The notes under the pieces were generated by a model. That model saw nothing but the letters and a program-made list of their open reading frames with translations, did not search any database and was not told the DNA's origin. DNA of 11,069 nucleotides from positions 1 through 11,069 of the forward strand of contig DAOVRE010000027.1 of the NCBI GenBank assembly GCA_030628305.1, in the 5' to 3' direction. Below are positions 1-7,025 of this stretch, in pieces; position 1 is the first letter of the stretch, and every line of letters begins with the position of its first letter. The stretch comes from Candidatus Heimdallarchaeota archaeon. GTDB lineage: Archaea > Asgardarchaeota > Heimdallarchaeia > Heimdallarchaeales > Heimdallarchaeaceae. A program made the position numbers and the translations under genes.

Positions 1-1189
1 ATTCTTTCCATTCAGTTATTAGAATACACCCATCAGCTGATTTTAGCACTTCTTCAATAGAGAATACTAGATGTAAATTTTCATTTTCTATTTCCTTTTC
101 GAAATTCTTCATGGCTATTGGATCTGTTGCATACACAATTGCTCCTTCTTCAAGCAACATTTCTATGATAGGTACTGAGACAGCATCTCTCACGTCATCG
201 GTATCGGGTTTAAAAGCAAGTCCCAATATTGCAATTTTTTTGTCTTTAAGTGATTCTCTATCGTAAGTCTCCTTGAGTAATTGAATTGCGCGCAAAGGTT
301 GAATCTTATTTGTTTCAATTGTGGCTTCTAGGAGTTTTGAGGGAACTTTAAGTTCCTTTGATTTCTGGTACAAAGCAGAAACGTCCTTTGGGAAACACGA
401 ACCACCATATCCTAACCCAGCACGAAGGAATTTGTTCGAAATTCTCTCATCCATTCCAACACCCTGTGCTATGGAACTAACATCACTACCAATTTTCTCA
501 GCAATATTTGCTATTTCATTGATAAAAGAAATTTTCATTGCTAAGAATGAGTTGGATGCAAGTTTGATTATCTCAGCTGTTGTTGGATCTACTTGAAGAA
601 TAGGAGCTTCAAACCCCTCATAGGTTTTTGCAATTAACTGCTGTGCTCTTTCATCATTCCCGCCAATTACTATTCTATCTGGTGCTAGAAAATCCTTCAA
701 AGCTACTCCTTCACGTAGAAATTCTGGGTTCATACCTACTCCAAAATCCTTGCCAGAAGTCAATTTGCTGTTTTCAAGTATTGGTTTCACAATGTCAGTT
801 GTAGTTCCTGGATTACAAGTGCTCTTAACCACTACAACTTTGTATTCTTGCCCTTCTTCGAATGCTTTTGCTATTGATGTAGCAGCTGATCTAACATATT
901 TATCATTAAGTAATCCATTTGAGAATGACGGTGTTCCAACACATATGAAAATGATTTCTGATTTTTGTATTGCTTCTTTGAAATCCAAAGTTGCTTCTAA
1001 TTTTCCTTCTTCCACAACTTGTTTTAACATTTCTTCTAACCCTTCCTCAAATATCGGGGGGATAGCTTGGTTAATCATATCCACCTTTTCTTGAATAACA
1101 TCTACACAAATAACATCATGTCCTTTATGTGCAAAACAAGTGCCAGTAACAAGTCCCACATATCCTGTCCCTATTATAGCTATTTTCAT
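1..1189 (-). CDS. UDP-glucose 6-dehydrogenase, C-terminus cut by the left window edge
   Basis: Member of the UDP-glucose/GDP-mannose dehydrogenase family. It would oxidise UDP-glucose to UDP-glucuronate with two NAD+, in the cytoplasm, supplying acidic sugars for surface glycans or protein glycosylation. My translation of 396 codons begins MKIAIIGTGYVG, a Rossmann NAD-binding loop (residues 7-12). It then shows PEFLREG (155-161), the K209/N213 helix (IIKLASNSFLA) and the catalytic motif GYGGSCFPKD with Cys265. The second Rossmann-like domain follows (KIAILGLAFKPDTDD, 318-332), then ILITEWKE at the edge. The GGSCFPKD form fits UDP-glucose dehydrogenases better than UDP-ManNAc or UDP-GlcNAc dehydrogenases, but substrate is inferred. 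Family members run about 430-450 residues, so roughly 30-50 are missing. In-frame ATGs also lie at 1204 and 1198; 1189 is chosen because it starts exactly at the family N-terminus. It diverges from the HD gene. Confidence 0.93.
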   Translation of the reverse strand, partial: MKIAIIGTGYVGLVTGTCFAHKGHDVICVDVIQEKVDMINQAIPPIFEEGLEEMLKQVVEEGKLEATLDFKEAIQKSEIIFICVGTPSFSNGLLNDKYVRSAATSIAKAFEEGQEYKVVVVKSTCNPGTTTDIVKPILENSKLTSGKDFGVGMNPEFLREGVALKDFLAPDRIVIGGNDERAQQLIAKTYEGFEAPILQVDPTTAEIIKLASNSFLAMKISFINEIANIAEKIGSDVSSIAQGVGMDERISNKFLRAGLGYGGSCFPKDVSALYQKSKELKVPSKLLEATIETNKIQPLRAIQLLKETYDRESLKDKKIAILGLAFKPDTDDVRDAVSVPIIEMLLEEGAIVYATDPIAMKNFEKEIENENLHLVFSIEEVLKSADGCILITEWKE

Positions 1190-1228
1190 AATCTTCATTC
1201 TCATATTAATTGGGGATTATTTGAAAGT

Positions 1229-1258
1229 TTGTCCAGAAGTTGTCCATTTGTCGACAAA
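1229..1258. promoter_or_regulatory. Candidate operator: two TTGTCCA repeats plus palindrome TTTGTCGACAAA
   Basis: TTGTCCA occurs at 1229-1235 and again at 1240-1246, an 11-base offset that is close to one helical turn. The second copy is followed immediately by the perfect 12-bp palindrome TTTGTCGACAAA at 1247-1258, whose left arm is again TTTGTC. The block ends 2-3 bases before the purine/A-rich stretch that precedes the TATA-like element of the HD gene. A dimeric helix-turn-helix regulator bound here could affect either divergent gene. The sequence pattern is directly visible; the regulatory role and the regulator are unknown. Confidence 0.4.
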
Positions 1259-1260
1259 CC

Positions 1261-1277
1261 GAAAACATTTACATATA
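1261..1277 (+). promoter_or_regulatory. Archaeal-type BRE/TATA candidate for the HD gene
   Basis: A purine-rich GAAAA stretch (1261-1265) resembling an archaeal BRE is followed by TTTACATATA (1268-1277). The centre of that box is about 24-25 bases before the ATG at 1297. Archaeal transcription usually starts about 25 bases downstream of the TATA centre, so the mRNA may begin at or next to the ATG and be leaderless or nearly so. An AAGGA stretch at 1281-1285 could alternatively act as a weak ribosome-binding site if transcription began further upstream. Confidence 0.45.
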
Positions 1278-1296
1278 CCAAAGGAAAATCTGTACA

Positions 1297-2604
1297 ATGA
1301 TTAATTACAAGTCGATTGCTGATTCGATACACAAGTATATTGATTTTCCCGAAAATTTCTACTTTGATATAATTGATACCCCAGAATTTCAGAGGCTTAG
1401 AAGACTGGAACAACTAGGCGGTGTCTCCGCATCGTATCCTTCTGCTACTCATAGCCGTTTCATTCACAGTTTAGGTGCATTTCATATTGCAAATAGGATA
1501 GGAAATAGTTTACAAAAGAAATATCCTTCAAGAGTAACTAGCTCAGATATCCAGCTCGTAAGTACAACTGCTTTAATTCATGATGTAGGTCATGGTCCTT
1601 TTAGTCACATGTTTGAGGATACTATCAAACTGCTTTGCAACAATTTGAATGGTAATGATTGTTTCACCAAATATGAAGCTTTTATTCGACACGAGAACAT
1701 CACTGAACAAATTGTCCGTTCTGATAATTCTGAAATCGCAATAATTCTTGAAAGAGAAGGATTTGACAGAAAAAAGATGGCTAATTTGGTTCTTGGGAGA
1801 AGCGTGAATGATAAACCGTTCTTAAATCAGATTATTGCTTCTCAACTAGATGCTGATTCTTTAGATTATTTGATGAGAGATTCTATGGCGACAGGGGTTT
1901 CCTTTGGTCTCTATAATCTGGAGAGATTATTTGCCATGTTAGAGATTTCAAAAGATGGAGATTTAGTAGTAAGAGAAAAAGGACTACAATCGACTGAACA
2001 AGTTGTTATTGCACTCTATATGCAATTCACAAGGGTTTACTTCCATAAAACTGTTCGCTGTTGGGAGTATATGATGAAGTTATTTATTGCTCAATTATTG
2101 CAAAAAATCGAAGAAGATAAAAAAATACTTGTTCTTCCTTTTATCAGAGAATTTGCAGAGAATCCTAACTGGGAAACGCTTCTTCCGTTAACGGATGATA
2201 TAATGTATACTCAGCTACATTTATCTTCTAGAAAGGAAACAAATGATGATTTCATTAAGCAAATAGCGGGAGATATTCTTCATAGAAAGTTATACAAAGG
2301 CATACCTCTCACTGAAGAGATGGCGCAAATTGTCCATGAAAATCAAGATAAGATCAATTTCATTGTTAGAAAAAATGGTTATCCTACAAATTCTTGGATA
2401 ATCGATCATTTTGGTTCCAGATATTATGACCCCGATAAAGCATTCAAAATTCTTATCAAAATGAAAAATGGTGACATTAAGCAGATTTCTGAAGTTTCGG
2501 AGGTTGTAGCAAGTTTGTCAAAACCTAAATTCAACAATTTACTCATCTTTCCAGCTAAATGCAGGAGCGAAATTACAGATATAATAAAAACAATTTCAAA
2601 ATAA
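1297..2604 (+). CDS. HD-domain phosphohydrolase, SAMHD1/COG1078-like (probable dNTP triphosphohydrolase)
   Basis: A 435-residue cytoplasmic HD-superfamily enzyme. The N-terminus has the PEFQRLRRLEQLGG block (29-42) that precedes the HD core in this family, then THSRFIHSLG with His57, ALIHDVGHGPFSHMFED with His95/Asp96, and RHENIT with His132. DADSLDYLMRDS supplies Asp187. By alignment from memory with SAMHD1, H57/H95/D96/D187 match the metal ligands, and H99, H104 and H132 match active-site histidines. Relatives cleave dNTPs to deoxynucleosides and triphosphate, which controls dNTP pools. Substrate and any nucleotide activation are inferred. The C-terminal half (about 230-435) is helical and less conserved. 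The frame stays open back to a TTG at 1240, but that region holds the TATA-like element, and the family N-terminus fits ATG 1297. It appears monocistronic and converges on the next gene with a 14-base gap. Confidence 0.9.
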   Translation: MINYKSIADSIHKYIDFPENFYFDIIDTPEFQRLRRLEQLGGVSASYPSATHSRFIHSLGAFHIANRIGNSLQKKYPSRVTSSDIQLVSTTALIHDVGHGPFSHMFEDTIKLLCNNLNGNDCFTKYEAFIRHENITEQIVRSDNSEIAIILEREGFDRKKMANLVLGRSVNDKPFLNQIIASQLDADSLDYLMRDSMATGVSFGLYNLERLFAMLEISKDGDLVVREKGLQSTEQVVIALYMQFTRVYFHKTVRCWEYMMKLFIAQLLQKIEEDKKILVLPFIREFAENPNWETLLPLTDDIMYTQLHLSSRKETNDDFIKQIAGDILHRKLYKGIPLTEEMAQIVHENQDKINFIVRKNGYPTNSWIIDHFGSRYYDPDKAFKILIKMKNGDIKQISEVSEVVASLSKPKFNNLLIFPAKCRSEITDIIKTISK

Positions 2605-2615
2605 AAAAGAAAAAA
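2603..2615 (-). terminator. Oligo-T terminator of the minus-strand cluster
   Basis: Read on the minus strand, the stop codon of the zinc-ribbon protein (2621-2619) is followed by TCC and then T6-C-T6. There is no strong hairpin. This is the form expected of archaeal intrinsic termination, which depends on T-tracts in the non-template strand. Its first part overlaps the last bases of the convergent HD gene. Confidence 0.6.
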
Positions 2616-2643
2616 GGATTATTGGAATAATGAATCCGTTTTT
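2616..2643 (+). terminator. Possible terminator of the HD gene
   Basis: Twelve bases after the HD stop, GGATT (2616-2620) can pair with AATCC (2633-2637), and a T5 run (2639-2643) follows. The stem is short and AT-rich, and the T-run is modest. It also lies inside the 3' end of the convergent gene. I regard it as a weak candidate only. Confidence 0.3.
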
Positions 2644-5222
2644 GGTGGCTCAGAATCCACTTCCGGTTCCTTTTTAGGTATTTTGTCTTTATGAATAGTA
2701 TCTCCACAGTATCGACATATTGGATATTTGCTCTTACCTGTTTCACCGCAGGAAGGACATCTTCGGAGTGTTCTTAATATTCTAAGCTTGATTTGTTTCC
2801 AAAGAAGTGCCCAGATAACAGTCAAAGAGGTAAGAATCTTTACCCAAGAGGATTGAAGTGCTATTTCTATCCATGAATATAACCTCTCTAAGGTCTTCAT
2901 AGGTGTAATATGGATTTCAAAGAAGAAATCATCTGGTTTAAGTATATTTGTGGAAATTCTGATATGTAAAATCGGCATACCATCAGCACTTTGTTCTATT
3001 GCATCCTTTATCGTTGAATAGTCGATAGATATTGAAGCTGCAAGTGGAATATCAAACGAACCAGTTGTACTGTCGTTAATTCGAGCATCACCAATGCTAA
3101 TCTGTGCAGTTTTTGTCCAGATTGTTGCTTCAATTTGAGTCGTAACATCTATGTACAAACTGAGATCCTCTCCTTCTTTGATTTGAGGAGGAGACGGACT
3201 TATAGATAATATATATGAATTTAATGTTATTATTACATTCTTAACTATTGAATTAGAGATGTAACCTACTTTACCCACATCAATAAAAATTGTAGCATTA
3301 TAGGTTGATTCACCTTCTGGTAATATAACTTCAGCAGGTATAATCTGGTCTAATGCAACGCTGATATCAATTTCTCCTGCAGTATTTGTACTGATTGATC
3401 CAAATACTTTTGTTCCATAAGTAATATTTACTTGAGCATTCTTGATAGATATTTCTTGCTCATCTACACATTTCACAACGAAAGATATAACTTCATCATA
3501 TCCCTGTACGGCTCTAATTTGAGGAGGATTAGTAGAAATTCCTATTTCTTTTTGAATATAGAAATATTGAATGAAGTCTAGTATGGAGAAACCTGAGTGT
3601 GTTACTAAAACAGCCATTTCGTGCTCTCCTCCTACTTCTGCTGTAAAATTGAGGAAAACTTCTTTGGGATTATTTATCTTTTCTCCATCAAGAGATGTTG
3701 TTGCAATAGGTACATAGGTTTCGTATGAAACGTTCAAATTGGATTGAGAAGATATCAAAAATTTAAATTCCATTCCAGTTGAAATGTTACTACTACCAAA
3801 AATTGAACTTGTTTCTGCAAATTTTAGATAGAACTTGAAAGAGGTCTCTTGGAAAGTTCTGAGATACTGATCTCTTAACATCATTGAATCAAGAGGAAGT
3901 ATCTTTGCCAACATAGTTATTGCTTGAGCATTTACGATTATAGGATTTCTATATTGTTCCATCCAATCTAGATAAATTATCGATCCAGTTGTTGTAATTC
4001 CTGCCTCAAAGAAAGCTGGGAACACAAATAAATTGAGGTATAATTGTTCAACTATAGGAAGTATTTGTAAAAGACTCTGAGGAAACCCAGTATAATCAAA
4101 TTTCATCCTATTGAATTCGATTATCTGTGAGAGAGCTAAGCAATTATCATAGGTTAGAGCTGTATCTTTTAGAACTAATGAACCCAAATCATATATTGAA
4201 TGAAATAGTCCTGTATCGGGGCTTCTGAACATTTCTAGAAGTGCAAGTTCAAAAATATCAGCTGCATTAAAATAGATAGCAGCTAATCCATGATTTCCTA
4301 AGGATGTTTGATAAGAACAATGTTGTAATAAAGCAGTATTCATGTACAGATTTCCTAGTAAATCAGCTTGTGTATCAGTAATAGTTCCAGAATTATTAGT
4401 ACTAAAGAACAAATAACCCATGCTTGCATCAAGCAATGTTACAGAGATATTCCCATTTAAAAGATAGAAATCTACTGTTTTCTTTGCTTCTGAATAATAA
4501 ACAGAACTATCATTTAGCAAGTTATTTGCCATAGTAAAGAGTCCTGTAGACTTTGCAGATTGCTCACTTAAACCGCCTGTAACATTTCCAGATGGTAAAT
4601 CTACATACATCGTAGCATTGAGGGATCCTGTTGGCGAATGATAAAATACGTCAACTATTCCATCCATTGTTATATTAGCCAAATCCCAGAAGATTGTTGC
4701 TAATGAATCACCTATAAGATCTAACGCTTGAGCTAATCTACAATAAGCCATAACTAACAATAGATTGTCTTCTGCATGAAAATCATAATACGATCCACCG
4801 AAAGCTCCTGAGATGTAAGTCGAATTGATATCAAGATTTAGAGAGGAAGAATCCATTAATGCATTCACGAGGAAGTAAGTATCATTAGTGACATAGAACA
4901 TATCGACAGAAGCTAACATCATTTGAATAATCGAAAGATCGTCTAAATGGCTATTTGGGTTATTAGAGAATGGAAAAATATCTCTTACACTATTTTCAAC
5001 ATTAAGTGCAAAATCTATACCTGAACCCCAATAATAATCTACATTTTGATCATTTCTAGGTTCTGGAAAGAGCTTGGGAACACTTTCTTCCAAATAGGTA
5101 GAGGATTCTTTTATAGGAACTAATTCCACAGCAAGAACAGTTTTCTCTATTGTACCAAAGAAAGGAAGAACGAGTAACATAAATATCATTAAGTAAACGA
5201 CAAAATTTTTCTTAGAATTCAT
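2619..5222 (-). CDS. Secreted, membrane-anchored protein: helical ectodomain, Ig-like domains, one TM, cytoplasmic zinc ribbon
   Basis: An 867-residue protein that I cannot assign to a named family. The N-terminus is a signal peptide or signal anchor: basic NSKK, then a hydrophobic VVYLMIFMLLVLPFF run. Residues about 60-470 are mostly helical with repeated hairpin-like units, for example HAEDNLLLVMAYCRLAQALDLI. They could form an alpha/alpha-toroid like that of six-hairpin glycosidases, which is inference. Residues about 480-770 are beta-rich with at least two Ig-like segments, one with SISTNTAGEIDI near 609. Many N-X-S/T sequons suggest a glycosylated surface. A TM helix near 793-809 is followed by basic residues and a CPSCG...CRYCG zinc ribbon (two CX2C pairs, 10 residues apart), then a charged Pro-rich tail. 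ATG 5222 is preferred over the in-frame TTG at 5228. No clear Shine-Dalgarno precedes it. It lies 57 bases after the ABC ATPase and may be its partner. Confidence 0.8.
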   Translation of the reverse strand: MNSKKNFVVYLMIFMLLVLPFFGTIEKTVLAVELVPIKESSTYLEESVPKLFPEPRNDQNVDYYWGSGIDFALNVENSVRDIFPFSNNPNSHLDDLSIIQMMLASVDMFYVTNDTYFLVNALMDSSSLNLDINSTYISGAFGGSYYDFHAEDNLLLVMAYCRLAQALDLIGDSLATIFWDLANITMDGIVDVFYHSPTGSLNATMYVDLPSGNVTGGLSEQSAKSTGLFTMANNLLNDSSVYYSEAKKTVDFYLLNGNISVTLLDASMGYLFFSTNNSGTITDTQADLLGNLYMNTALLQHCSYQTSLGNHGLAAIYFNAADIFELALLEMFRSPDTGLFHSIYDLGSLVLKDTALTYDNCLALSQIIEFNRMKFDYTGFPQSLLQILPIVEQLYLNLFVFPAFFEAGITTTGSIIYLDWMEQYRNPIIVNAQAITMLAKILPLDSMMLRDQYLRTFQETSFKFYLKFAETSSIFGSSNISTGMEFKFLISSQSNLNVSYETYVPIATTSLDGEKINNPKEVFLNFTAEVGGEHEMAVLVTHSGFSILDFIQYFYIQKEIGISTNPPQIRAVQGYDEVISFVVKCVDEQEISIKNAQVNITYGTKVFGSISTNTAGEIDISVALDQIIPAEVILPEGESTYNATIFIDVGKVGYISNSIVKNVIITLNSYILSISPSPPQIKEGEDLSLYIDVTTQIEATIWTKTAQISIGDARINDSTTGSFDIPLAASISIDYSTIKDAIEQSADGMPILHIRISTNILKPDDFFFEIHITPMKTLERLYSWIEIALQSSWVKILTSLTVIWALLWKQIKLRILRTLRRCPSCGETGKSKYPICRYCGDTIHKDKIPKKEPEVDSEPPKTDSLFQ

Positions 5223-5241
5223 AAGCAAAAATGATTTAATT

Positions 5242-5249
5242 AAAAAAAA
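5242..5249 (-). terminator. T8 run between the ABC ATPase and the ectodomain gene
   Basis: The 57-base gap (5223-5279) contains CCC followed by T8 (5249-5242) and then AATTAAAT on the minus strand. The T8 could partly terminate the permease-ATPase mRNA, as archaeal T-tracts do. The adjoining TTTAATTAAAT could instead be a TATA-like element for the downstream gene, but it sits too close to ATG 5222 for standard spacing. Which role applies cannot be decided from sequence, so operon membership of the downstream gene stays open. Confidence 0.35.
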
Positions 5250-5279
5250 GGGAGTGTATTATGAGAAAAACATCTAGGA

Positions 5280-7013
5280 CTATTTGTTATCTTCTTTGAT
5301 GAGCAAATATTCCCTGATTGTATTTTCTAAGTTCTCTTTTGTTATCCTATAATCTTTGTTGATTTTTCCATCTAACATCTCTAGATGGCGGAAACCAGGT
5401 CTCAGTAATGTTAAATCATGAGAACAGGTTACAATGGTAGCTTTGTTTATTCTAACTATGTCCATAAGAAGATCTATGATATGTCTTGCAAGTTCAGCAT
5501 CGAGATTTGCAGTTGGTTCATCAGTAAGGATGATTTTAGTTTTCCTAGATAAAGCAGAAGCTAACGCTGCTCTTTGTTTTTCACCTTCTGATAGTTCATA
5601 GGGATATGCTTCTAAACGATGGCCTATGTGGCATTCTTTGACAATGGAATCGCTATATTCCACATCAAAATTTATGTCAGAAAAAATACTAGGAATTAGG
5701 AAATTCTCATGAACTTTTATAGGGTCAAAGAGGTTATTATGCTGAGTAACATAAGCAATATTAGCAAGTCTAAAAGCTGAAACTTCCCTTTCGTCTTCTT
5801 CACTAATCGGATATTTCATAACTGTCACAAGACCGTCATTTGGTTTGATTAAACCTGCAATCATGTTAAGAAGTGTAGTTTTTCCAACACCGCTGGGTCC
5901 AGATATGAAAACGAAGTCACCTTCATGGATATTTAAACTCATATTTTTGATAACTTCATTATAACCTGCTTGAGAATGGTAACCTTTTGTCACGTTCTTA
6001 ACCGTAATCAGTTTTTTCTTCTTGTCAGGAGGGATAAATGCTCTGCTTAAGAGATGCTCTACATCCTTAAATGATATCTGATCAACCTTATCTTCACTTT
6101 CCTTTGCAGGTTTAGAAATTATCTCATAGATCTTGTCTCGACTTATTACTTCAGGATTCCAGAACAGACCTAGCTTTCTTGAAGGATGAGAGTCAAATTC
6201 CACAATATCCTTGATAGCAGTAGTACTCTTAACTTCATCAGGAACCCGAACATAATTAGAAGCATCCATATAAGAACGATTCATATCAGAAGAATGCATG
6301 AGAAATTCAAGCTCATCTCTTTCCATATCTCGACTTATTCCAGCTAGCCTACCATCTCTGATAATGAAGCTTTTCTCAAATATAGTTCTGAACCGAATAT
6401 CATGAGTTACGACCACAATTGTTTTGCCTAATGCTAGATTAACTTGCTTGATTGCATCGATGATATCTTGCGTGTTTTTCGTGTCGAGTTGACCAGTCGG
6501 TTCGTCAGCAAGTAGTATCAGAGGGTCCTTAGCAAGGGCCACACCCATAGACAAGCGCATTGCCTCACCACCAGAAAGTTTTCCTACAGTGTTATTGTAT
6601 ACATGTCTGAGATTCAGCAATTTTGCGATTTCTTCTACATCTTTCTTTGCTTGCTCTCTAGGTAAATAGAACATCTTCTTAGGAATCATCAGGTTTTGTC
6701 TAACTGATAAATGCGAGAAGAGATTGTCGCTAATAAATTGGTTAATCAGTCCAAGATGGTAAAAACGAAACTCCCGTCTCATATATTCATCAAGTTGGTC
6801 AAATCTTTGACCATTCATTATGATCTGACCGCTTGTAGGAAGTTCAATACCAGCAAGAATTTTTATGAGTGTAGTTTTACCTGCTCCTGAAGGACCAATT
6901 ACAGAGACTAGTTCTCCTTCCTTTATGTCTAAATCTAATCCTCGCAGTGCTGCTACTTTATACTCAGTTCTAGGATCTTGAAATATTTTTATAATATCAA
7001 TACATCTTATCAT
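5280..7013 (-). CDS. ABC transporter ATPase with two fused nucleotide-binding domains (MacB/LolD-like)
   Basis: A 577-residue cytoplasmic ATPase that would drive the FtsX-type permease encoded just upstream. NBD1 (about 1-225) has Walker A GPSGAGKT (40-47), Q-loop Gln92, signature LSGGE (146-150), Walker B LILLADE with Glu171, and switch His204. NBD2 (about 335-555) has GPSGVGKT (372-379), Gln424, the altered signature LSEGE (474-478), KIILTDE with Glu499, and His532. Both sites therefore keep their catalytic Glu and His. A charged linker of roughly 110 residues joins the domains. DEPTGQLD and DEPTANLD resemble the MacB/LolD/FtsE group. In most bacteria that ATPase is a single-NBD protein acting as a dimer. 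ATG 7013 is chosen because the frame begins there with MIRCIDIIKIFQ and an ideal ribosome-binding site precedes it. The frame extends to 7115, but only within the permease gene. Confidence 0.93.
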   Translation of the reverse strand: MIRCIDIIKIFQDPRTEYKVAALRGLDLDIKEGELVSVIGPSGAGKTTLIKILAGIELPTSGQIIMNGQRFDQLDEYMRREFRFYHLGLINQFISDNLFSHLSVRQNLMIPKKMFYLPREQAKKDVEEIAKLLNLRHVYNNTVGKLSGGEAMRLSMGVALAKDPLILLADEPTGQLDTKNTQDIIDAIKQVNLALGKTIVVVTHDIRFRTIFEKSFIIRDGRLAGISRDMERDELEFLMHSSDMNRSYMDASNYVRVPDEVKSTTAIKDIVEFDSHPSRKLGLFWNPEVISRDKIYEIISKPAKESEDKVDQISFKDVEHLLSRAFIPPDKKKKLITVKNVTKGYHSQAGYNEVIKNMSLNIHEGDFVFISGPSGVGKTTLLNMIAGLIKPNDGLVTVMKYPISEEDEREVSAFRLANIAYVTQHNNLFDPIKVHENFLIPSIFSDINFDVEYSDSIVKECHIGHRLEAYPYELSEGEKQRAALASALSRKTKIILTDEPTANLDAELARHIIDLLMDIVRINKATIVTCSHDLTLLRPGFRHLEMLDGKINKDYRITKENLENTIREYLLIKEDNK

Positions 7014-7018
7014 CTTTT

Positions 7019-7025
7019 TCACTCC
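7019..7025 (-). promoter_or_regulatory. Ribosome-binding site GGAGTGA overlapping the permease stop codon
   Basis: On the minus strand GGAGTGA (7025-7019) lies 5 bases before the ATG at 7013; counted from GGAGT the spacing is 7. Its last three bases are the TGA stop of the permease, and the preceding GAG is that protein's last codon. A ribosome ending the permease would stop on the ATPase's binding site, which fits translational coupling of the two subunits. This site decides the ATPase start at 7013. Confidence 0.75.

Larger units (their letters stand above)
1190..1296. promoter_or_regulatory. Divergent intergenic promoter region between the dehydrogenase and HD genes
   Basis: These 107 bases separate two divergent start codons, so they must carry both promoters unless the genes are expressed from elsewhere. 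On the plus side a TATA-like stretch is visible close to the HD start (separate entry). On the minus side the best AT-rich candidate is TTCAAATAAT (1226-1217). It is centred about 32 bases before the dehydrogenase ATG at 1189, which would give a leader of only about 5 bases; this is a weak match. Between them lie two TTGTCCA direct repeats and a perfect palindrome (separate entry). No RNA gene or further ORF is seen here. Confidence 0.55.

Noticed and set aside
1240..1296. N-terminal extension of the HD protein from a TTG at 1240
   Set aside because: The extra 19 residues do not resemble the family, the start is TTG, and the stretch contains the palindrome and the TATA-like element. ATG 1297 fits family and promoter spacing.
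321..1300. Three plus-strand open frames at 321-596, 750-1094 and 1067-1300
   Set aside because: They lie antisense to the UDP-glucose dehydrogenase or across the intergenic region, and their translations lack any recognisable protein character.
1201..1413. Minus-strand 70-codon frame at 1201-1413
   Set aside because: It is antisense to the HD gene start and spans the promoter region, with no family resemblance.
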